64,000 bases of DNA from Vibrio maerlii (GCF_003415655.1 NZ_QRHC01000004.1:62001-126000), one strand, 5' to 3'; shown: positions 44,633 to 53,588, counted from the first letter of the stretch. The notes: generated from the letters alone by a model not told the origin. Program-made: numbers and translations.

Positions 44633-45616
44633 TTAAAACTTGTAATCGAGACCAACGGTTGCGATGTATTGGTTTAAGTCGTAATAGTCGATGTTCGATT
44701 GAAGTGTTTTAGCACCAAGCAGTGAGATGAACGCCCAGTCTTTATAGCCAAGAACATCTTCATATTCATACGCGAGAAACGCTCCGAATTCTTTATCTTC
44801 ACGAGTTTTGTTGAAAACTGGGTTTTCTGCGTCGTAGTCACGTGCCGTTGCACCTAGTGTTAATACAAAGCCATGACGATCGATCTTTTTCGCATAGCTA
44901 ACTTCACCACCTAGGCTTTTGAATGCCAAAGCATCGCCTTCAGCGTCTGACGAAATAACGTTGATGGATGGAATGACGATGCCGTTTCCATCTTCAAGCA
45001 CAAAACGGTAGTCCGACTTTAAGTAAAAGTAATCTCTTTCACGAACCATCAATTTCTGTTCTTCTGGATTCAAATCAAAAGCAGAGTGTTCATCATCGAC
45101 TTCAGATTCGCCTGCCGCGATATCAAGTCCAAAGTTGCTACCAGCAATGTTGGAGAGCTTAAAGCGAACTACATTGCCGCTTAGGTCGGTTTCTTCTCTT
45201 GCTACGCCTTCAGCGTGTGGGTCAGCCCAAACTTCACCAGATATAATCGTAGGGAGTGTCGAGAAATCGGCGATCATGCCGCTTTCAAACTTATAACGAT
45301 ACCCAATTTCAAACACTAGTGAACCCGTTGCGATATCTTCACGAGAGGTACCAGCGTAAACCTGATGATTAAGATATTCACCAAATGTATACTTCACTGT
45401 ACCCAAAATGCCAGCGATGCCTTTCGCCTCAGAGTCCGCCCCTGAGTTTAGGTCAGTTAGTATTGCATCTTGTTCAACACTTAAGTTGTTCGTATCAGAG
45501 CTGACACCGGCTAAAAAAGTGACGTTGCCGCTAAATCCACTTTCTGGTGCTAGACCTGCATAGCTTGGTAAAGAAAGAACTAATGTTGATAAGAGAATTG
45601 GTGAGAGTTTGTTCAT
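44633..45616 (-). CDS. DUF2860 outer-membrane beta-barrel protein, copy 3
   Basis: 327 residues with a signal peptide (cleaved near SYA) and a C-terminal barrel strand ending in ATVGLDYKF. Collinear with copies 1 and 2; nearest to copy 2 (shared YAGTSREDIA-type segment, VIPSINV and CAVENPVFNKTRED-like region). It lies between the sulfatase and another outer-membrane gene and carries an ATCG-N6-CGAT box 98 bp upstream, so it probably acts in uptake of the sulfatase substrate or product (inference). Confidence 0.85.
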   Translation of the reverse strand: MNKLSPILLSTLVLSLPSYAGLAPESGFSGNVTFLAGVSSDTNNLSVEQDAILTDLNSGADSEAKGIAGILGTVKYTFGEYLNHQVYAGTSREDIATGSLVFEIGYRYKFESGMIADFSTLPTIISGEVWADPHAEGVAREETDLSGNVVRFKLSNIAGSNFGLDIAAGESEVDDEHSAFDLNPEEQKLMVRERDYFYLKSDYRFVLEDGNGIVIPSINVISSDAEGDALAFKSLGGEVSYAKKIDRHGFVLTLGATARDYDAENPVFNKTREDKEFGAFLAYEYEDVLGYKDWAFISLLGAKTLQSNIDYYDLNQYIATVGLDYKF

Positions 45617-45713
45617 TTTAAATGGCTCGTGAATTACTTATGTTGTTGTATTGATAAGCTAAATACTAAGTGAGCTGAATTTAAAGAACAATGTTCTAAA
45701 TGGAAACGTACCT

Positions 45714-45727
45714 ATCGATTATGCGAT
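45714..45727. promoter_or_regulatory. ATCG-N6-CGAT site, DUF2860 copy 3
   Basis: ATCGATTATGCGAT, 98 bp before the gene start, same dyad and spacing as its neighbours. Confidence 0.7.
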
Positions 45728-45782
45728 GATTTGCTGGTTTTATTTATTGATAATGTGATTAATATTGCGGGATGGATGTTAG

Positions 45783-45822
45783 TATGCCAGCTAGCAAGAA
45801 AGGCAAGAGACTAGCTGGCATA
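45783..45822 (-). terminator. Hairpin after the gene at 45834
   Basis: TATGCCAGCTAG / CTAGCTGGCATA 12-bp perfect stem with a 16-base loop; no clear T-run, so the terminator call is tentative. Confidence 0.5.
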
Positions 45823-45833
45823 TAGATAAGTGG

Positions 45834-46766
45834 TTACTTGAATGGATTCAAGGTAACTGGTGCTACAAACACCTTGAAATTCCAGTCTGGAGTATATGGT
45901 GTGTAGCCGGCAGTACCGAAACGATGGTCTGGATCAGCATCCGGCTTGATAGCGTAGTATTGTAGTTCTGCACCCCAACGTACAGGCATCGGTCCAATCT
46001 TAAACATACCAATGTAACCTAGGCCTACCGGTACTTTGAATCGGTCACTACCTTCACGCTCCCAGTCAATTTGAATGTTTGGTGTCATGCCTATGAGAGA
46101 AGTTGCATTCAGTTTGTAGTTTAAGAAGTACTGAATATCAGCCTGGTTGGTAGATTCAACAACTCTATCACCACCACCAACATCCCACCATTGTTGAGCG
46201 AGGAAACCGACGTTCCAACTTTCTATCGACGTAATGTCACCTTGTTCAGCACCCAAGCGTGCGACCATTGCCGCTGGCCCTACTTGCCATTTATCTTGAG
46301 TAAAACCATCTGAACCGGTTGGCATGATCACTGTTGGACCCACACCCCAAATCCAACCATCATCACGGTTAGGAGCGGCGAGAGATAAGAAAACAGTATC
46401 GCCCATACCGGTTGTGTGATCATCAAAGAAAAGCGCATCAGGAGTCATTACGCTAGAGTCGGCATCACCAGGGTTTGTGTAATGGTTGAGAACTAAACGG
46501 TTAACCAAGTTCCATTCACCATCCATGATTGGTACTGGCATAACAGGTTGGAAACTGAAACGGTTTTGTACTTCATGATCGCCGTCTTCCTTTTCAAGGA
46601 GTGTGAGATCATTCTGAGTAATTAACATCCATACGTCTGAAACGGGATTGGCCGATTTCTTTGCTGCTTCGGCAACAGAGATCTTTCCATCTTCTGCAAG
46701 AGCTGGAGAAGAACAAGCCAATACGACACTGCTAAGGGCAACTGCTAATAAATTCTTATTGTTCAT
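45834..46766 (-). CDS. Outer-membrane protein, phenol-degradation MetA-like group
   Basis: 310 residues with a signal peptide (cleaved near ALA) and alternating strands of a barrel (MDGEWNLVNRLVLNHYTNP; GMGDTVFLSLAAPN; GWIWGVGPTVIMPTGSD; WNVGFLAQQWWDVGG). The pattern resembles the MetA-pathway outer-membrane family found in aromatic or hydrophobic compound degradation loci; this is from memory and not certain. Its ATCG-N6-CGAT box is 146 bp upstream. A 500-base intergenic gap precedes it, containing that box and, at its far end, the terminator of the FadL-type gene, and no other gene that I can see. Confidence 0.75.
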   Translation of the reverse strand: MNNKNLLAVALSSVVLACSSPALAEDGKISVAEAAKKSANPVSDVWMLITQNDLTLLEKEDGDHEVQNRFSFQPVMPVPIMDGEWNLVNRLVLNHYTNPGDADSSVMTPDALFFDDHTTGMGDTVFLSLAAPNRDDGWIWGVGPTVIMPTGSDGFTQDKWQVGPAAMVARLGAEQGDITSIESWNVGFLAQQWWDVGGGDRVVESTNQADIQYFLNYKLNATSLIGMTPNIQIDWEREGSDRFKVPVGLGYIGMFKIGPMPVRWGAELQYYAIKPDADPDHRFGTAGYTPYTPDWNFKVFVAPVTLNPFK

Positions 46767-46911
46767 AGATACAACCTAATGTTTGTTTTTATGCTGTTTG
46801 GTGAAGCAGGCTAATCAATCCTTTAGATATTCGAGCTTCAGTAAGCAATCCGTTGAGCGAAATATTAGGTGCTAAAATATCGCCAATCCATCCAATAAAT
46901 TGAAGTTATAT

Positions 46912-46925
46912 ATCGATATTACGAT
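46912..46925. promoter_or_regulatory. ATCG-N6-CGAT site, gene at 45834
   Basis: ATCGATATTACGAT, 146 bp before the gene start; the only recognisable feature in the first half of the 46767-47270 gap. Confidence 0.7.
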
Positions 46926-47221
46926 AGGAGGGTTAATTCTATAAATGTTGGGCGTGAGCAATTATGAACTTAAGTAATTGATTCTATTTGGTATTTATTT
47001 GTCGAAAATAAGGCGAAGAATGAGTGGGAAAACACGTAGAAATTTACCTCTAAACACAGTGTCACGAATATTGAGACAATAAGCTGTTGTTTTGCATCAG
47101 GAAGGGCGTAATATAGCGCTCATCGGATAGTTGTTGTCGTGGAATGTGTGCAAACAGGCCTTGATGTTGTTTATGGTGTTATGAATAGCATGACAATAAT
47201 GATTTGATATGGACAACGAAA

Positions 47222-47245
47222 AACGCTCAGCCAAGGCTGAGCGTT
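47222..47245 (-). terminator. Terminator after the FadL-type gene
   Basis: Perfect 11-bp stem AACGCTCAGCC / GGCTGAGCGTT with a 2-base loop; minus strand continues TTTTCG. Confidence 0.85.
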
Positions 47246-47270
47246 ATTTCGAATCAATTGGGTTTAAGGT

Positions 47271-48470
47271 TTACTTAAACTTGAAGTTTGCTTGGAAGCC
47301 AACAAAGTGCGCAGAGTTGTCGTATGAGCCTTTTACGAGACCACCCTGATAGTTGATATCTGGTGAACCAAGGTCAATGTAGTCGTAGTAGCCTTTCAAC
47401 TGCCACTGTTCATTGAGCTGATATGTGGTACCAAAGCCGATACGCTTAGTTTCGCCAACAGGGAGATCCATATATTGATTTTCCGGGTTATCTTGAGGTG
47501 AAGTTTCGTAGCTGATCCCCGTTTCTAAGCGCCATTGATCACTTAGTTGGTAATGTGTACCAATCGCGAAGTTCCAAACGTCATCAAAATCACGAACAAC
47601 GATTGCAGGTAGATCTAAATCACCAACATCGAGAGTAAGGTCGGTCCATGTAGATAGGTCATACCAAATAACGCTCCACAGCATATCCCATTTTGGCGCA
47701 ACGGTATGAACACCACTTACTTGAACATGCTGAGGCATGATGAAGTCGAGCCCTACATCTGTTTTTAGATCACTTGCTGTTTGCTCTAGATCACCTTCAC
47801 CATAATGGCTGAGTTCAGAGCGGTAAATTACACCTAAGCGATGCTTTTCATTAATTTTGTAAAAAGCACTTAACGAGTAACCAACGGTCAAGTCGTTCGC
47901 GTCCGCAGATAAAAGTCCTGGTGAAAGATCTGAAAGTAGGTCGAGTTCGCCATTCGCTGTTAAGTATTCAATGTTGGCAGATACGCCTAAAGCCAGTTTT
48001 TCATTTACTTTGTAAGAGACCGATGGCATCAGTTGGACCGTCATAAACTCTACGTTTTCTAGTAGAAAACCACCACTGAAGTTATTACCGTAATCCACGC
48101 CAGAACCACCTTGAGAGGCTAATGCAATGCCTGCGTGGAACTGGTCATTGATAGGGGTTACGAAGTACATGCTTGCGACTGGTGCCCAGCCTCCAGCATC
48201 AATATTGTCATCTCCTGGTAGAGCAGAACCTTTGTCTGTGAAATCAACTGATGTACCAAGCGCTGCAACGTTAACTGTTAAGTTAGCTTCTTCAAGCTGA
48301 GACATACCGGCTGGGTTAGTCCACGCAGTCAGTGCGCTTCCAGCTAGTGCTGCAGAACCAGCGCCAGCGGTGCTTGCATTGACAGAGCCAAGTTCTGGTA
48401 GAAGGTGGGCAGCAGAAAAAGCGTTAGTGCTGAATGCAGCAACCGCGATAGCGAGCAGTTTCTTGTTCAT
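47271..48470 (-). CDS. FadL/OmpP1-family outer-membrane channel
   Basis: 399 residues from MNKKLLAIAVAAFSTNAFSA. The mature N-terminus has the FadL hatch pattern: STAGAGSAALAGSALTAWTNPAGMSQL. A 14-strand barrel ends in VGFQANFKFK. FadL proteins move long-chain fatty acids and other hydrophobic molecules across the outer membrane; next to an alkylsulfatase it probably admits alkyl sulfates or the freed alcohols. It is divergent from the LysR gene and shares its ATCG-N6-CGAT site. Confidence 0.9.
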   Translation of the reverse strand: MNKKLLAIAVAAFSTNAFSAAHLLPELGSVNASTAGAGSAALAGSALTAWTNPAGMSQLEEANLTVNVAALGTSVDFTDKGSALPGDDNIDAGGWAPVASMYFVTPINDQFHAGIALASQGGSGVDYGNNFSGGFLLENVEFMTVQLMPSVSYKVNEKLALGVSANIEYLTANGELDLLSDLSPGLLSADANDLTVGYSLSAFYKINEKHRLGVIYRSELSHYGEGDLEQTASDLKTDVGLDFIMPQHVQVSGVHTVAPKWDMLWSVIWYDLSTWTDLTLDVGDLDLPAIVVRDFDDVWNFAIGTHYQLSDQWRLETGISYETSPQDNPENQYMDLPVGETKRIGFGTTYQLNEQWQLKGYYDYIDLGSPDINYQGGLVKGSYDNSAHFVGFQANFKFK

Positions 48471-48603
48471 CGAATAGACCTTTATTGTCATCGTCTCAAG
48501 GCTTTGAAGCCTTTACTAGAGAGTGGAAGTTGTAAATGTGTGCAATATGGGCACTTTATCTTTTCGAAATAGTGATAAAAACAAGCTAAATTGAATTTTT
48601 AAT

Positions 48604-48617
48604 ATCGGTTTTACGAT
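48604..48617. promoter_or_regulatory. ATCG-N6-CGAT site between fadL-like and lysR genes
   Basis: ATCGGTTTTACGAT, 49 bp before lysR and 134 bp before the divergent channel gene. This is the usual autoregulatory position for LysR proteins. Confidence 0.8.
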
Positions 48618-48665
48618 GAATATGTGTTTTAATCATTAACGTCACAAATTCATTTAGGTGCGCTA

Positions 48666-49595
48666 ATGAGAAATGAAATACCCAACTTTAACCTTCTCGC
48701 CGTTTTTGCCGCGGTAATGGAGCAGGGAAGTTTAAGTAAAGCGGCTGAGCATTTGAGTACGAACCAATCGACGATCAGTACTGCTCTAGCGCGTTTGAAA
48801 AAAGAGATTGGCCAGGAGTTATTTGTTCGTAGTGGGCGTGGCGTCGTGCCTACTGCCTATTCTCATAGCTTGTATGAGCAAATCCAGAACCCAATTCACG
48901 AGTTAAATGGTGTATTCCGTTCATTAGGTACGTTTGATCCTAAAACCACAGAACGTAAGTTTGTTATGACCGCCCCAGAGCACCTTCAATGGTTGCTACT
49001 TAATGAGTTCAATAAACGTCATCCAGAAGCATTAAGTCTTGAGGTCTATGACCAACCTGATAACGACGAAAAGATGTACGACGGGCTGTTAACGCAGCGT
49101 TACGACGTGATGATTGATATTGTTGTTCCTGACCATCCAAGTATACAGAGTACTCAATTGTTTGAAGGCGACTTTGTTGTCGTATGCCGTAATGATCACC
49201 CGAGAATTCAAGGTGGGATCACGGAAGAGCAATATATGAAGGAAACACACGCAGTTTTGGAACGTACGCGTAAGCAGTCTCTTAGCTTGGGGCATTATGC
49301 GTCGATAGACCTATCACAACGTAAAGTTGCGTATCATGGCCGCTCGCTTTTCAGTAACTTACTGTTATGCAGTCAAACGGATTTCTTAGCTGTTGTACCA
49401 CTTTCTATGGCTTTGCAGTTCCAAGAGAAATTGCAGATACAAATCTTTAAGCCGCCATTCGCACATAAACGTATGTCAAATCATCTTATTTGGCTCAAGA
49501 AGATGAATAACGATCCCGGCCATACATGGTTGAGAAATGAGTTAATAGAAGGGGGCAAGCAAGTCGTCGCCTCAATGAACGAGCAGTGGAAATAA
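48666..49595 (+). CDS. LysR-family transcriptional regulator
   Basis: 309 residues. N-terminal winged helix (FNLLAVFAAVMEQGSLSKAAEHLSTNQSTIST) and a C-terminal effector-binding domain with KFVMTAPEHLQW and SNLLLCSQTDFLAVVPLSMA. It lies among four outer-membrane genes and the alkylsulfatase, which all carry the ATCG-N6-CGAT palindrome, so it is their probable regulator. The effector may be a long-chain alcohol, acid or sulfate ester (inference). Confidence 0.92.
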   Translation: MRNEIPNFNLLAVFAAVMEQGSLSKAAEHLSTNQSTISTALARLKKEIGQELFVRSGRGVVPTAYSHSLYEQIQNPIHELNGVFRSLGTFDPKTTERKFVMTAPEHLQWLLLNEFNKRHPEALSLEVYDQPDNDEKMYDGLLTQRYDVMIDIVVPDHPSIQSTQLFEGDFVVVCRNDHPRIQGGITEEQYMKETHAVLERTRKQSLSLGHYASIDLSQRKVAYHGRSLFSNLLLCSQTDFLAVVPLSMALQFQEKLQIQIFKPPFAHKRMSNHLIWLKKMNNDPGHTWLRNELIEGGKQVVASMNEQWK

Positions 49596-49597
49596 TA

Positions 49598-49621
49598 ATG
49601 GGAGGCGATATCGCCTCCCAT
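49598..49621. terminator. Bidirectional terminator between lysR and the gene at 49641
   Basis: Perfect 24-bp palindrome with arms ATGGGAGGCGAT and its complement, followed by CTTTTGATT on the plus strand. Confidence 0.8.
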
Positions 49622-49640
49622 CTTTTGATTCTAGTTCAAT

Positions 49641-50495
49641 TTAGAACTGGTAGTTGAACTCGATACGGTGATCGCCATCGACGTAGTCAACATGTTCGTT
49701 CCAGTTAGCAAAGTAACGAACATTTAGACGAGGGTTGATTTGGTAAGACATTGCCGCCTCGTGAAGAAGGATATCGCCTTTACCAGCAAAGCCATAGTCT
49801 ACGTATTTGTCTGAACCACCAATGGTGCTCATCCAGATAGGGTTGTAGTTGAACCAAAGCTTGTCGGTTGCTTTGATTACCGAGTACATACCAACCGCGC
49901 CGAATACGCCAGGAACAGAGATACCATCGCGAACATCCGACTCTCCAGTTTGTAATTCTTCTGGTGTTGCGTATTGGTAGTTATTAGCGATCGATACACC
50001 AAGGCCTGCTAGTGGGAATAGTTGTACTGGTCCAAACTTAGGTAGTGCTTGAATGAAATTGTAAGAACCTGAACCTGAATCAGTGTCAAAGTTGTAATCG
50101 AGATCGATCATACGACCACGGCCATTGTCGAAGCTTACTTGGAAATCACGGTATCGAATACTATCGATACTGTTATCGCGACCGTTGTTACCACTCCAGC
50201 CTACAGCTTCACCACCAATACCTTTAATTTCAACTAATTGCATACCAGCAGTGTTTTCTTTGCCAGTCGCATAAGTTGCGCCATATTTGATGTTGATGCC
50301 TTTGTCAGAGAAACCAAAACCTGCTTGAGTAAAGATTGCAAGAGGGTCTGACATGTCCTGAAGCTCTTCTTCCGTTTGAGCTGCTGTATCTACAGCGGTT
50401 GTATTTGCTTCTTCCTCGGCAAATGTGGGTGATGAGAGCGTAGCTGCAATGATTGCTGCATACATACCAGTGCGGATAGGATTTATAGTTAGCAT
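49641..50495 (-). CDS. Outer-membrane beta-barrel protein, unknown family
   Basis: 284 residues. Signal peptide cleaved near TFA, then an acidic Glu/Thr-rich linker (EEEANTTAVDTAAQTEEEL) and a barrel with strands such as RYRDFQVSFDNGRGRMIDLDY and a terminal RIEFNYQF. No family that I recognise. Its promoter region holds a perfect ATCGTAATTACGAT box and two weaker relatives, the densest cluster in the set, so it is likely the strongest target of the LysR regulator. Confidence 0.75.
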   Translation of the reverse strand: MLTINPIRTGMYAAIIAATLSSPTFAEEEANTTAVDTAAQTEEELQDMSDPLAIFTQAGFGFSDKGINIKYGATYATGKENTAGMQLVEIKGIGGEAVGWSGNNGRDNSIDSIRYRDFQVSFDNGRGRMIDLDYNFDTDSGSGSYNFIQALPKFGPVQLFPLAGLGVSIANNYQYATPEELQTGESDVRDGISVPGVFGAVGMYSVIKATDKLWFNYNPIWMSTIGGSDKYVDYGFAGKGDILLHEAAMSYQINPRLNVRYFANWNEHVDYVDGDHRIEFNYQF

Positions 50496-50593
50496 AGGAC
50501 CACCAAATAAGTGTTTGTTTCGATTTATATATGGACGAGCAAATGCTACTAATGCGTAACCCTATTAAAAACAGCATACCAAGATATCCTAAT

Positions 50594-50607
50594 ATCGTAA
50601 TTACGAT
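50594..50607. promoter_or_regulatory. ATCG-N6-CGAT site, gene at 49641
   Basis: ATCGTAATTACGAT is a fully symmetric 14-bp palindrome, 99 bp before the start. Degenerate copies stand nearby at about 50625-50638 and 50647-50660. Confidence 0.75.
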
Positions 50608-50778
50608 ACATGTGCGCCTTAAGGTTCGATATTGTGATGCTTTGATGTCGAGAATACGATGAGTCAAATGGAATGCGCTTTTGCTATGAGCGAAGAGAAT
50701 TAAGCTGAGAGTAGTTGATTATTAAGTGGCTAGCTTAGCGTATAATCCGCCTGTATTTACATTTGGGTTGTTAGTTAG

Positions 50779-51168
50779 ATGGGTAAGTTGATATTGATTC
50801 GGGGGTTGCCAGGTAGTGGCAAGAGTACGTTGGCGCAGAAGTTTGTGAAAAACGATGGGTTCACCCATCTTGAAGCAGATATGTACTTTGTGAACAAAAA
50901 TGGTGAGTACTGTTTTGACCCTCAATTACTTTCTGCGGCTCACGATTGGTGTCAGAAGCAAACGGTACGAGCGCTTCGCAACAAGCAAGATGTGGTGGTT
51001 AGCAACACCTTTGTGCAACGTTGGGAAATTAAGCCTTATGCGAAGCTTGCCAAGCAATTCAAAGTGACACTTGAGGTGATGGAGTGCCAAGGTGCTTATG
51101 GTTCAATCCACGATGTACCTGAGGAAACCATTGCTAAGATGAAACGACGCTGGCAAATCTGGGAATAG
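50779..51168 (+). CDS. Small P-loop ATP-binding protein
   Basis: 129 residues beginning with the kinase-type Walker A MGKLILIRGLPGSGKSTLAQ and a later HLEADMYF. It resembles the small AAA/polynucleotide-kinase-like proteins of unknown role. Its 3' end overlaps the convergent cupin gene by 35 bases. Confidence 0.8.
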   Translation: MGKLILIRGLPGSGKSTLAQKFVKNDGFTHLEADMYFVNKNGEYCFDPQLLSAAHDWCQKQTVRALRNKQDVVVSNTFVQRWEIKPYAKLAKQFKVTLEVMECQGAYGSIHDVPEETIAKMKRRWQIWE

Positions 51169-51793
51169 GGCGGGTTCTTACGATTAGCTTCGCATCCGAT
51201 CCTGCGACTAATTTATGCTCAGCAAGTAGTGTACTCCTGAACCACAGTCCATTTGGATATGCGTTACCATCAACCGATATCTCTCCATCAAACAACAGAA
51301 GTTCTTCAATGCCTTGTGATTCCATTGGAAGAATCACCTCATCACCTATCGTTAAACTAACTAACCATACGGTTTCGTCGCTGTGGTTATGAAGTAGAGT
51401 CCAACCTGGTTCAATGGCGTTAATCTCAACTGCTCTGTTGATCGTTGTCGTATCTTCAATGGAGAACTGATTGAGTTTGACGAATATCTCACACCCTTCG
51501 TGACTAAAAGGAGAATGACGACTGTTGGGTGGGTTTCTTAGATAACTGCCTGCAGGGTAATCACCGTGCTCGTCACTGAATACGCCTGAAAGCACCAGTA
51601 TTTCCTCACCCATCGGATGACGGTGCTCTGAAAAACGAGACCCTGGCTCATACTTAACAATACTTGTGGTATATCCGTGCTCTTTACCTTCTCGTTCTAA
51701 AGGCTTTCTCATGACACCTGCTAATGGGCTTGGGAGCCAGTTCATTGCCTGTGTATCTATTAGTAATTCTTTGGAAAAATCGAGATTAAGCAT
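51134..51793 (-). CDS. ChrR-like cupin protein
   Basis: 219 residues, two cupin domains. The first has EHRHPMGEEILVLSGVFSDE near residue 56 and a later HSPFSHEG, a metal-binding set similar to the cupin of anti-sigma factor ChrR. The second (residues about 125-215) is more degenerate: EELLLFDGEISVDG without clear ligands. No zinc-binding N-terminal domain is present, so it is a free-standing cupin, function unknown. It shares an upstream gap with a perfect CRP site at 51907-51922. Confidence 0.82.
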   Translation of the reverse strand: MLNLDFSKELLIDTQAMNWLPSPLAGVMRKPLEREGKEHGYTTSIVKYEPGSRFSEHRHPMGEEILVLSGVFSDEHGDYPAGSYLRNPPNSRHSPFSHEGCEIFVKLNQFSIEDTTTINRAVEINAIEPGWTLLHNHSDETVWLVSLTIGDEVILPMESQGIEELLLFDGEISVDGNAYPNGLWFRSTLLAEHKLVAGSDAKLIVRTRPIPRFASVVSS

Positions 51794-51906
51794 GGGAAAG
51801 CATCCTTTTAGTATCCATGATTAAGTGTTGCTCTAAAAGAGTTTGAGATCAACAGGCTAGGGCACGCATAAAAAAGTAAAAACCTAATATATAAGAAATC
51901 TATTCA

Positions 51907-51922
51907 TGTGATGCATATCACA
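51907..51922. promoter_or_regulatory. CRP site
   Basis: TGTGATGCATATCACA matches TGTGA-N6-TCACA perfectly. It lies 114 bp before the cupin gene and 152 bp before the His-rich/MFS pair. An adjacent inverted repeat CTATGC-N7-GCATAG (51947-51965) may bind another regulator. Confidence 0.8.
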
Positions 51923-52074
51923 TTGTATTTCAATTGCTTAGGTAATCTATGCGTTTGATGCATAGTATTGTTCACTAAATGACACTTGTCTCTCTTCATT
52001 CTGCTCTCTAAACTTCGCGCTTTCTAGAAACGAACCAAGTTTTCCGAAACAAACCTAGTTGAGAGAACCCTTTT

Positions 52075-52263
52075 ATGTTTTCACAATCTCTATTCGCTCA
52101 ACTCATGAGAATGGCGCTGTTACTGACGCTATCGCTCGTTGCTGTGCATAATTCACCTTCTTTATTGAAGTTGTTAGCCGAACAAGCCATCGACAGTGGT
52201 TGTCACCAAACCATGGAAGAGCATTCCATGCATTCTCATCATAAACATCACCATCATCATTAA
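52075..52263 (+). CDS. Small His-tailed protein with one hydrophobic segment
   Basis: 62 residues. A hydrophobic segment near residues 8-32 (MRMALLLTLSLVAVHNSPSLL) is followed by CHQTMEEHSMHSHHKHHHHH, ending in five consecutive His. No family recognised; the tail could bind nickel, copper, zinc or cobalt. It ends eight bases before the MFS gene and is probably coupled to it. The short run of CAT codons could also be a natural His tract rather than a functional metal site. Confidence 0.65.
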   Translation: MFSQSLFAQLMRMALLLTLSLVAVHNSPSLLKLLAEQAIDSGCHQTMEEHSMHSHHKHHHHH

Positions 52264-52271
52264 GGCGAACT

Positions 52272-53486
52272 ATGAGCATTTTTCGATTTCCACCTATTGT
52301 TTGGATTGGTATTTCAATCCTCATCATGTGTTTAGGTGTACGTCAGTCTTTCGGCATTTTTATGATGCCTATCTCTGAGCACTTCCAAACGGGTCGCGAG
52401 TTTTTCAGTTTTGCGATTGCTTTACAAAACCTACTATTTGGTGCATTCCAGCCATTTGTTGGAATGGCGGCGGATAAGTGGGGCGCGAAGCGTATTATTA
52501 TCCTTGGCTCTATCGCCTATGGCCTCGGCTTGTACCTAACCTCAATTGCTGTCGAGCCGAGCATGCTGTACTTATCTCTAGGAGCGCTTGTTGGTCTTGG
52601 TTTGAGTTGTACGAGCTACGTTATCGTGCTTGGTGCTGTCGCTAAGGTAGTGCCTGCAGAACACGCAGCAAAAGCGTTTGGTTTAACTACCGCAGCAGGT
52701 TCATTTGGTATGTTTGCCATGATCCCTGGTGCACAAATGCTCTTGGCTGATTTTGGTTGGCAGTCTGCGCTACAAGTGTTTGCGATTCTATGTTGCTTGA
52801 TGATTGTCTTTGCTCTGTTTATGAAAACAGCGAAGGCTAACACTTCTCAAGTTAATCAAGTGGCAGAGCAAGAGCAAACGTTGAAACAAGCGCTAAAAGA
52901 AGCGTTCTCTCACAAAGGTTATTGGTTGATCCATGCTGGTTTCTTTGTGTGTGGCTTCCACGTAATGTTCATTGCGACACACCTACCAAGTTACTTAGCG
53001 GATAAGAACTTGCCAGCGTCAAGTGCGGCTATGGCGCTTGCGTACGTTGGTATCTTCAATATCTTCGGCTCGTACTTCTGGGGTGTTATGGGTGACCGTT
53101 TTAACAAGCGTCATGTGATGTCTGCGCTTTATCTCATTCGTACAATCGTGATTGCTGGCTTCGTTATGTTGCCAATCACTGAGCATACAGCAGCGTTGTT
53201 TGGTGGTGCGATTGGTTTCGTATGGTTAGGTACTGTGCCACTGACCTCTGGCCTTGTTCGACAGATCTTCGGCGCTAAGTATCTATCAACGTTATATGGC
53301 TTAGTATTCTTTACTCACCAAGTAGGCAGCTTCTTAGGTGCATGGGCGGGCGGTCGTATTTACGATTACTATGGCTCTTATGAACCGATTTGGTGGTCAA
53401 CCGTCGTATTAGCGTTTGCTGCTTCTTTGATTCACTTACCGATTAACGACAAGCCAGTTGCGCGTTTGCAACAACAGCCTGCTTAA
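52272..53486 (+). CDS. MFS transporter (OFA/monocarboxylate-like)
   Basis: 404 residues with 12 predicted membrane helices. GVRQSFGIFMMPISEHFQTG at the N-terminus and GMAADKWGAKRIIILGSIAYG in loop 2-3 match the OFA and monocarboxylate-type group of the major facilitator superfamily. A long cytosolic loop lies between helices 6 and 7 (TAKANTSQVNQVAEQEQTLK). Substrate unknown. It follows the His-tailed protein, which hints at a metal-related or regulated transporter, but that is weak. Confidence 0.88.
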   Translation: MSIFRFPPIVWIGISILIMCLGVRQSFGIFMMPISEHFQTGREFFSFAIALQNLLFGAFQPFVGMAADKWGAKRIIILGSIAYGLGLYLTSIAVEPSMLYLSLGALVGLGLSCTSYVIVLGAVAKVVPAEHAAKAFGLTTAAGSFGMFAMIPGAQMLLADFGWQSALQVFAILCCLMIVFALFMKTAKANTSQVNQVAEQEQTLKQALKEAFSHKGYWLIHAGFFVCGFHVMFIATHLPSYLADKNLPASSAAMALAYVGIFNIFGSYFWGVMGDRFNKRHVMSALYLIRTIVIAGFVMLPITEHTAALFGGAIGFVWLGTVPLTSGLVRQIFGAKYLSTLYGLVFFTHQVGSFLGAWAGGRIYDYYGSYEPIWWSTVVLAFAASLIHLPINDKPVARLQQQPA

Positions 53487-53557
53487 TGGCTGAGATGTGT
53501 ACTGGTAATACTTTGTTCGTAGACAAAGGTGCCGTTAAGCTCTAATTGAAAGATTCA

Positions 53558-53583
53558 AAAGGTCAGCAATGTTGCTGACCTTT
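53558..53583. terminator. Bidirectional terminator between convergent MFS and LysE genes
   Basis: AAAGGTCAGCAA / TTGCTGACCTTT 12-bp perfect stem with a 2-base loop, followed by T residues. Confidence 0.85.
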
Positions 53584-53588
53584 CTCAT

